Of a stretch of DNA of 64,000 nucleotides, positions 57,748-64,000 are shown in pieces (the stretch's first letter is position 1; every line of letters starts with the position of its first letter). The notes beneath the pieces were generated by a model. The model was not told where the DNA came from. It made no database searches and saw only the letters and a list, made by a program, of their open reading frames with translations. A program made the position numbers and the translations under genes. Source of the DNA: Chloroflexi bacterium RBG_13_51_36 (GTDB lineage: Bacteria > Chloroflexota > Dehalococcoidia > GIF9 > AB-539-J10); the NCBI GenBank assembly GCA_001796515.1, contig MGMS01000016.1, forward strand, positions 22,714 through 86,713, read 5' to 3'.

Positions 57748-58220
57748 TCTGTTCTGATTAAGCATAGTCATAGCTGATTTCGCATTGCTCCGCCTGTTGC
57801 CGAAATTGTGCCCAGGTCGCCGCAATTCCTTGCGCCGAAGGTCTCCATCAGGCTGCTCCTTTATCAAGGTAGCTCACTTTAGACATGTTTGAATTTTACC
57901 ATTGAAATGTTAATTTGCTGTTAACTGTCGGGCCGATTTCACAAAAAAATGGAGGGCGCTATGAATGCATAATCGAATATTCGGGCAAACGGTATCACGG
58001 ATTCCTGGCTTTGACGCCGAAAGAATCAGCTCCGGACACGTTGTCATCGGACCGGGCGATAACATCCAACTTGTCATTGCGAGGCATGGCAATGCCGAAG
58101 CAACCTCAGTGTGGCTAAGAGATTGCCGCGCTTCGCTCGCAATGACGAAAAAAAGGAGGGCTCGCAACGACAGGAAGGGGATGGCTGTCAATGATGGAAT
58201 ATGCTTGGCAAATCAGGCAG

Positions 58221-60056
58221 CTACAGAAATCTGTTGGTGCGGGCAGGTCTCCTTCTTTGCAGGAAGAGAATCGCCAGTACTACCGCTGCCACTGCTAGAA
58301 TCTCGCCAATTGATGGCCAGTTGGATGGCGGAGCCCCATCTGAGTTGTTAATCCCCAGGTTCCATCCGGCAAGCTCAGTCTCCAGGCCCACGGCGACCAC
58401 GGTGCCATCCGACTTAAGTCCCACCGTGTGATAAGTACCGGCGTGGATCTGGGTGATGTCTGTCCAGCCCCTGACATTGCACTGGCCGGAGGCGTTGTCT
58501 CCCACGGCGACCGCAGTGCCATCCGACTTGAGCCCCACTGTGTGACAGGTGCCGGCGGCGACCTGGACGATGTCCGTCCAGTCCCCGACATTGCACTGGC
58601 CGTAGGCGTTGTCACCCACAGCCACCGTGGTGCCATCCGACTTAAGTCCTAACGTGTGATATAAGCCGGCCGCGACCTGGACGATGTCCGTCCAGCCGCC
58701 GACATCACACCGCCCCGAGGCATTGTCTCCCACAGCGACGACGGTGCCGTCCGACTTGAGTCCCACAGTGTGATACCTGCCGGCGGCGACCTGGATGATA
58801 TCCGTCCAGCCGCCAACATCGCACCGCTCGTCGTTATATCCCGCGGCGACCGCGCTGCCGTCGGACTTAGCCGCCACCGTGTGCCAGCCGCTTGTGGCGA
58901 TCCTGTTGATGTCCGTCCAGTTGCCGACATTGCACTGCCCGTAGTTGTTCAATCCCACGGCGACGGCAGCCCGGTCGGTCATAATCGCCACCGTTTGATA
59001 GCCGTCGGCGGCGATCTGAGTTATGTCCGTCCAGTCACCGACTTCGCATTGCCTGTAGCGGTCATCTCCCACAGCAACTACAGTTCCGTCGGTCTTGCGT
59101 CCTGCTGTGTGACCGTAGCCGGCGGCGATCTGTGTGATGCCTGCCCAGCCGTCCACGCTGCACTGGCCATAGACGTTCGCTCCCACGGCGACCACGGTGC
59201 CGTCGGACCTGAGTCCCACTGTGTGATATAAGCCTGCGGCGACCTGTACGACGGCGGTCCACCCTCCGACATCGCATTGTCCATCCTCGTTGTCTCCCGC
59301 GGCGACCACGGTGTCGTGGGATTTAAGCCCGACTGTGTGATGGCTGCCGGCGGCTACCCACTTGATATCCGTCCAGTTGCCGACATCGCACTGACCATAG
59401 CGGTTGTATCCCACGGCAACCACGGTGCCGTCGGACTCAAGCCCGACTGTGTGATGGCTGCCGGCGGCGACCCACTTGATATCCGTCCAGTTACCGACAT
59501 CGCACTGCCCGTAGTAGTTGTCTCCTGCTGCGACTACGGTGCCGTCGGACCTGAGCCCCACAGTGTGATCGTAAGTTGCGGCGACCTGCCTGACATCCGT
59601 CCAGTTACCGACGTTGCACTGTCCGTAGGCATTTGCTCCTACGGCGACCACGGTGCCGTCGGATTTAACCCCTATTGTGTGGTACACGCCGGCGGCGACC
59701 CACACGATGTCCGTCCAGTCTCCAACATTGCATTGCCCCTGGTGGTTCCATCCCACAGCAACCACGGTGCCGTCGGATTTAAGCCCAACTGTGTGATGGC
59801 TGCCAGCGGCGACCTGGATGATGCCCCTCCATCCGCCGGTATTGCATTGTCCGTAGCGGTTGTCTCCCAGGGCGACTACGGTGCCGTCGGACTTGAGCCC
59901 TACCGTATGACCCCAGCCTGCGGTGACCATGGGCGTCGCCTGCCCTCCAAGCGTATTCACAGCCGCTACCGACGCAGAAAGAATCAGGCTGGAGACCAGA
60001 GCGACCGAGAGCAGGGCCGATAGGAGCATTTTCATGTTCTTCATTGCTGCCTTCAA
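58221..60056 (-). CDS. RCC1-like 14-repeat surface protein with C-terminal TM anchor
   Basis: Fourteen ~37-aa repeats of the type VAAGxYHTVGLKSDGTVVAVGDNxYGQCNVGxWTDI; C-terminal PPSNWPSIGEILAVAAVVLAILFLQRRR. Confidence 0.88.
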   Translation of the reverse strand: MKAAMKNMKMLLSALLSVALVSSLILSASVAAVNTLGGQATPMVTAGWGHTVGLKSDGTVVALGDNRYGQCNTGGWRGIIQVAAGSHHTVGLKSDGTVVAVGWNHQGQCNVGDWTDIVWVAAGVYHTIGVKSDGTVVAVGANAYGQCNVGNWTDVRQVAATYDHTVGLRSDGTVVAAGDNYYGQCDVGNWTDIKWVAAGSHHTVGLESDGTVVAVGYNRYGQCDVGNWTDIKWVAAGSHHTVGLKSHDTVVAAGDNEDGQCDVGGWTAVVQVAAGLYHTVGLRSDGTVVAVGANVYGQCSVDGWAGITQIAAGYGHTAGRKTDGTVVAVGDDRYRQCEVGDWTDITQIAADGYQTVAIMTDRAAVAVGLNNYGQCNVGNWTDINRIATSGWHTVAAKSDGSAVAAGYNDERCDVGGWTDIIQVAAGRYHTVGLKSDGTVVAVGDNASGRCDVGGWTDIVQVAAGLYHTLGLKSDGTTVAVGDNAYGQCNVGDWTDIVQVAAGTCHTVGLKSDGTAVAVGDNASGQCNVRGWTDITQIHAGTYHTVGLKSDGTVVAVGLETELAGWNLGINNSDGAPPSNWPSIGEILAVAAVVLAILFLQRRRPARTNRFL

Positions 60057-60072
60057 AGTAACAGGATGAATT

Positions 60073-60723
60073 CTATTTCTTAATCAATAGAAGAGACAGG
60101 ATATCATACTTGCCTTCTATCTCATATGCGTCGCTTATCTCTCTCTTGTGCGCATGTATCAGCTTATCGGCGGCGCTGGTGACTTCCGGCCAATCGTCGA
60201 ATTTGTAATCGTGGAAACCGAGAGCGCCTCCGGAGACAAGACGGGGCCAAATCAAATGGAAATCGTTTTCCACATAGGCTTGCTGGTGGCAGCCGTCAAT
60301 GAATCCAAAGATGAATCTTTGTCCTTGAGGAAAGCTGACCTTTCTGGAATCTTTCTTTACAGTGATGATGTTATCAAGGCCCCGGATTGACTTCCGGTAA
60401 ACTTCCGGCATCGAGCGGCCCCGGAGAAATGCTTCATAAACTTCACCGGCCTTGATGCCACTTTTACTCAAGGTCTCGTCCAGACGGGGGTCGAAAACGT
60501 CAATGGCGTATACTTTCTTACCGTATCTTTGGGCAAACTTCGCCAGTCTGGCAGTGCCTCTGCCCATGTAGGCCCCGATTTCGATGATATCCCCTTCTAG
60601 TCTATGCAATGCCCGTCGCTTCATAAAATCTATCAGCACTTCGTAACCCACGAAATCATCAGGGTCGTCTTCCAGCAGTGGAATCTTCCGGGCAACTCTC
60701 TTGATGATTGGCTCTGAACTCAT
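60073..60723 (-). CDS. Class I SAM-dependent methyltransferase
   Basis: LEGDIIEIGAYMGRGTARLAKFAQRYGKKVYAIDVFDP...FIDGCHQQAYVENDFHLIWPRLVSGGALGFHDY. Confidence 0.82.
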   Translation of the reverse strand: MSSEPIIKRVARKIPLLEDDPDDFVGYEVLIDFMKRRALHRLEGDIIEIGAYMGRGTARLAKFAQRYGKKVYAIDVFDPRLDETLSKSGIKAGEVYEAFLRGRSMPEVYRKSIRGLDNIITVKKDSRKVSFPQGQRFIFGFIDGCHQQAYVENDFHLIWPRLVSGGALGFHDYKFDDWPEVTSAADKLIHAHKREISDAYEIEGKYDILSLLLIKK

Positions 60724-60743
60724 TTTACAGGCCAGTTTCTCAG

Positions 60744-61745
60744 CTATAGTATCTCAGTCCCATACAGAGCCACAATAGCCAGTATCGCTGCTGCTGATGT
60801 CCACGTATTCTTTTCAGGGGCTTCTGGTCCCAGTTCTGACCGTCTTATCTCTCTTTTCGGCCAGTATGCCTCCCGATAAAACACGCCGTCGTTATCCCGA
60901 AACTGCGATACCCAGTCCAGTACCATTTCGGCCTTGTCTTTGGCGCCCATCCGTACTAAGGCCAGGATAAGTTCAAATGTCTCAGCCACGCATACCGACT
61001 GTCTGTCGGCAAAGCATTTGCACCCCCAACCATCTATGATGAAGTCCGGCCATCCTTTCAAGATGCGAGCTTCAGCTCGCTTTCCCTTGAGCAGTCCCAC
61101 CATGATGGGGTAATACCAGGTCATGGCGTGCCCGCTCTTATCCTCGCCCAACCTGTCAAAGCGGTCGGGGTGCTCTTTGATTGCTCTGGCCAGCCTCCGG
61201 GATGCCTTGTCCCAGTCGGGTTCATCTACCCCCAGGCTTCTGGCGAGCCTTATAGCGCATTCAATACTGAGCCAGGTGCTGCTGCAAGCGGTTAAGATTG
61301 CTCCCGGCCAGACCTCGTTGTTCTCACTCAGTCCCCAGTAAACCTCGCCGCCCGGCTGTTGTAAGCTCAAGGCGAAGTTTATGCCCTTCTCCACGGCGGG
61401 CCACATGTAGCGGACAAAGTCCAGATCCCGGGTAGTAAGGTAGTGAAACCACATCCCTGTTGCTATGTAGGTGCTGAAATTTGTATCTCTGGTCAGGTTC
61501 TGGGGTTTGTCATCCTGATAACTAAAATACCAGCTTCCATCGGCGTTCTGGGTCCCACGCATCCATTTGTAGGCCAGGCTAGACTCATGGAAGTGCCCGC
61601 TAAGATCCAGGGCTATGGCGCTTTCCACATGGTCCCAGGGGTCCGTAATACCGCCCCGATACCAGGGGATAGCCCCCGAAGGAAGCTGGTGACTGATGAT
61701 GAAGTCTGCCTGGCTTTGAATCAGCCCTTGAATATTTTCCAGCAT
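60744..61745 (-). CDS. Prenyltransferase/six-hairpin-glycosidase-like alpha-toroid protein
   Basis: IISHQLPSGAIPWYRGGITDPWDHVESAIALDLSGH...WMRGTQNADGSWYFSY...TNFSTYIATGMWFHYL. Confidence 0.75.
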   Translation of the reverse strand: MLENIQGLIQSQADFIISHQLPSGAIPWYRGGITDPWDHVESAIALDLSGHFHESSLAYKWMRGTQNADGSWYFSYQDDKPQNLTRDTNFSTYIATGMWFHYLTTRDLDFVRYMWPAVEKGINFALSLQQPGGEVYWGLSENNEVWPGAILTACSSTWLSIECAIRLARSLGVDEPDWDKASRRLARAIKEHPDRFDRLGEDKSGHAMTWYYPIMVGLLKGKRAEARILKGWPDFIIDGWGCKCFADRQSVCVAETFELILALVRMGAKDKAEMVLDWVSQFRDNDGVFYREAYWPKREIRRSELGPEAPEKNTWTSAAAILAIVALYGTEIL

Positions 61746-61783
61746 CCCTTCAAATTAGAGCGTACCTGACTTACTTTTCTGCG

Positions 61784-61969
61784 CTAGGTGCTCTTTTTTG
61801 TTTCCTCGATCTCCTTCTCTACCTCCCTCAGCTCCTCTTCCAGGTCTCTCTTATACTCCTCGAGCATGTCCAGATACTCCTTCTTTTCGGGAAAGGGCTT
61901 GAATCCATGGAAGTAGAAACCGAAAGGGGGAAGGCCAAAGTAGAACCTCCGGGATCTCCTGCTCCACAT
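61784..61969 (-). CDS. Small coiled-coil protein
   Basis: MWSRRSRRFYFGLPPFGFYFHGFKPFPEKKEYLDMLEEYKRDLEEELREVEKEIEETKKST. Confidence 0.65.
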   Translation of the reverse strand: MWSRRSRRFYFGLPPFGFYFHGFKPFPEKKEYLDMLEEYKRDLEEELREVEKEIEETKKST

Positions 61970-61983
61970 CTCTATTTCACCTC

Positions 61984-62703
61984 CTATAATGGTCGTCGCC
62001 TCGGTACTCCCGTGCGACGGGGATATTTGCCCGGTGTAAAGCATATTTTATCAATAATCACTAAGTAACGCGCATCATCGAATTCATCGAGTTCTATTTT
62101 TTCAATCTGGCTCAATTTGCCTCCCAGAGTGGCAATGGCTTTTTCCGCCTTATCTATCTCCTGGGCGATCTCCCCTTTCTTCTGAGCGATAAATCTTCCC
62201 CCGAGCCGGCAAAAGGGGAGAGTCAGTTCCACAAGCGTCGGCAACAAGGCGACAGCACGGGAGAGGACCAGGGTGAACTGCTCACGATAAAGTGGCAAAT
62301 GAGCTGCTTCTTCAGCTCCGCTGTTCAGCACTTCTACGTTTTCCAGCTCCAGTTTGCGGATAATGTGGTGGAGGAAAGCAGTCTTTTTTGTTGTGGGTTC
62401 AATTAGCACCAGCCTGGGCTGAGGGAAAAGAATTTTGAGCGGGACGCCGGGGAAACCGGCACCTGTGCCTATGTCCACGATACTGAAATCTGGCCTCGCC
62501 ACCTCTCCTTCGTGCAAAACCAGAGCAATGGTCAGGGAGTCGAGGAAGTGTTTTACCTGTACCGAGGAGCAATCTGTGATGGCTGTGAGGTTAATCTTTT
62601 TGTTCCATTCAATTAGCTCCTGGTAGTAGAGCTCGAATTGCTTTACCTGCCCGGAATTGAGCTTTATCCCCAGCTTACCTGCTCCTTCAACAAGTTTCTT
62701 CAT
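61984..62703 (-). CDS. rsmG: 16S rRNA (guanine527-N7)-methyltransferase
   Basis: LIEWNKKINLTAITDCSSVQVKHFLDSLTIAL...IVDIGTGAGFPGVPLKILFPQPRLVLIEPTTKKTAFL. Confidence 0.95.
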   Translation of the reverse strand: MKKLVEGAGKLGIKLNSGQVKQFELYYQELIEWNKKINLTAITDCSSVQVKHFLDSLTIALVLHEGEVARPDFSIVDIGTGAGFPGVPLKILFPQPRLVLIEPTTKKTAFLHHIIRKLELENVEVLNSGAEEAAHLPLYREQFTLVLSRAVALLPTLVELTLPFCRLGGRFIAQKKGEIAQEIDKAEKAIATLGGKLSQIEKIELDEFDDARYLVIIDKICFTPGKYPRRTGVPRRRPL

Positions 62704-62949
62704 CGCTAGCCACGCTTAAGATTCAGAGGTTATTCAGCAACCTAATTCTATCGCAACTACTGTTCAAAGGTCGACACGCTCACCATGAGCAATTCAGATG
62801 CGGAGTTCATCCCCGCCCATACGACAAGGATAAACCTCACCACGACATTCACAACTCGTAGGTCATGGTTGGATTGTCAGATTTGTATCACTTGACAAAT
62901 TAGTAGGATAAATCATACAATACTGACCTTGCTTATACAGGAGGTGAGA

Positions 62950-63225
62950 ATGAAACAAAGGGATATTCGTGTAATAGGCAGATGTTTTGGCACGGCCGTG
63001 CTTGGGCCCCGGGGGCAGTTGGTAATTCCCGTGGAAGCCCGAAAAGAGTTAGGTATAGATACTGGCAACAAATTTCTGGTTTTCGGTCATTTTGAGGGGT
63101 TGGGACTTATCTTCATCAAAGTCGAGGCAGCAGAGAAGATGCTTAATATGGTAAGCAGCCAACTTGATGAGATTACCAAGTTGGTCAAGGAAAGCAAAAC
63201 CTCCGATGTTGGGACAAGGAGGTAG
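62950..63225 (+). CDS. AbrB/MazE/SpoVT-type DNA-binding protein
   Basis: GTAVLGPRGQLVIPVEARKELGIDTGNKFLVFG. Confidence 0.88.
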   Translation: MKQRDIRVIGRCFGTAVLGPRGQLVIPVEARKELGIDTGNKFLVFGHFEGLGLIFIKVEAAEKMLNMVSSQLDEITKLVKESKTSDVGTRR

Positions 63226-63344
63226 GGCAGTCCAGGTTAGTGATGGTATCGGGTACTCAGAAGGCGCCCTATTCCTTCTCAAGTAGTATGGAATTACTGG
63301 TATAATGAGCGTTTTGTCACAATAGAGAGGCGGTATATAGAAAG

Positions 63345-64000
63345 ATGAAAAAGAAGCGAATACTAATAACAGTAATCTGCCTGGTTGTCGCTGGTATAGT
63401 ACTCAGTATCGCGCTTACTAGAGGGGCCGGACCAGAAGCCACGCCGACTACTGTACCGGTTACTCGAGGCGATATAGTGGAGACCGTTTTCGTTGACGGC
63501 AACTTAGAAATGCCCAACAAAGCGTATTTGTCGTTCGGCGTAACGGGCACGGTGACTGAGGTGCTAGTTGACAAAGGGAATAACGTGACAGAAGACCAGG
63601 TATTAGCCAGACTGGATGCTCCTACCCTGGAATCGAGTGCGGAGATGGCTGAGTTGCAGGTCAAGATAGCAAAGGAAGGGGTAAACGCGGCTGAAGCACA
63701 ATATGAAATCGCCTTGATTAACCTGGATGAAGGCGGGGTGCTCCCTGGCGAGTCGGAGGATGTGCTTGAGTTGCGAGTGGACATAGCTGAAGCAAGCTGG
63801 GAAACAGCAAAAACGAACTTGAAAATAGCAGAGCTTAACCTGGAAACGGCGGAACTCAACCTGGATAAGGCGGTGATAGTAGCTCCCTTTGATGGTGTGG
63901 TAGCCGACATCACCATAACTGAAGGTGAAGAAATCACGGCAGCGGCGTTGGCTGCTCCGGCAATCACTTTGGTTGATACCAGTGAGATACAAATGCGTGG
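63345..64000 (+). CDS. HlyD/RND efflux periplasmic adaptor subunit, partial at right edge
   Basis: MKKKRILITVICLVVAGIVLSIAL...TTVPVTRGDIVETVFVDGNLEMPNKAYLSFGVTGTVTEVLVDKGNNVTEDQVLARLDAP...; coiled coil then IVAPFDGVVADITITEGEEI. Confidence 0.9.
   Translation, partial: MKKKRILITVICLVVAGIVLSIALTRGAGPEATPTTVPVTRGDIVETVFVDGNLEMPNKAYLSFGVTGTVTEVLVDKGNNVTEDQVLARLDAPTLESSAEMAELQVKIAKEGVNAAEAQYEIALINLDEGGVLPGESEDVLELRVDIAEASWETAKTNLKIAELNLETAELNLDKAVIVAPFDGVVADITITEGEEITAAALAAPAITLVDTSEIQMR

Noticed and set aside
57493-57867. 124-aa minus ORF
   Set aside because: Covers the promoter and leader B; start lies upstream of the inferred promoter. Only the last 21 codons have a plausible own start.
59277-60023. 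248-aa + strand repeat ORF
   Set aside because: Antisense to the RCC1-like repeats; periodicity comes from the real gene on the other strand.
58221-60056. Possible CRISPR or tandem-repeat array
   Set aside because: Period is ~111-117 nt and in-frame with conserved protein repeats; there are no short repeats with unique spacers.

Overview
The window looks like a Dehalococcoidia/Chloroflexota-type chromosome segment; this is inferred from gene content and repeat style and no taxonomic search was run. It is mostly housekeeping genes: ComEC, ComEA, SmpB and tmRNA, LysRS, SerRS, SpeD/SpeE, MnmA, Tmk, PdxS, RNase HII, RsmG, PlsY, DegV and NDH-2. These are interspersed with secreted or surface proteins: SpaA/CnaB repeat proteins, TasA/camelysin-like proteins, GLUG, DUF4382, RCC1-like, C39-like and an M12-like metallopeptidase. 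Main observations for follow-up: (1) three neighbouring response regulators have all lost the phospho-acceptor pocket, and two of them sit in a duplicated RR/HTH module in which one HTH copy is a pseudogene; (2) at 17.9-21.7 kb, single small genes are separated by about six copies of a ~26-bp repeat placed just after stop codons, an integron-like layout with no integrase or canonical attC; (3) two secreted-protein genes share a duplicated promoter plus leader of ~160-200 nt, one with a 21-aa uORF overlapping the main Shine-Dalgarno; (4) 3'-end gene relics (comEC, degV, serS tails) and eroded DUF5667 N-termini are consistent with repeated tandem duplication and decay; (5) a SpaA-type protein has a Trp/Gly/Ser/Cys-rich tail in place of a sortase motif; (6) several families of palindromic intergenic repeats occur, one of which encodes the C-terminus of RNase HII.
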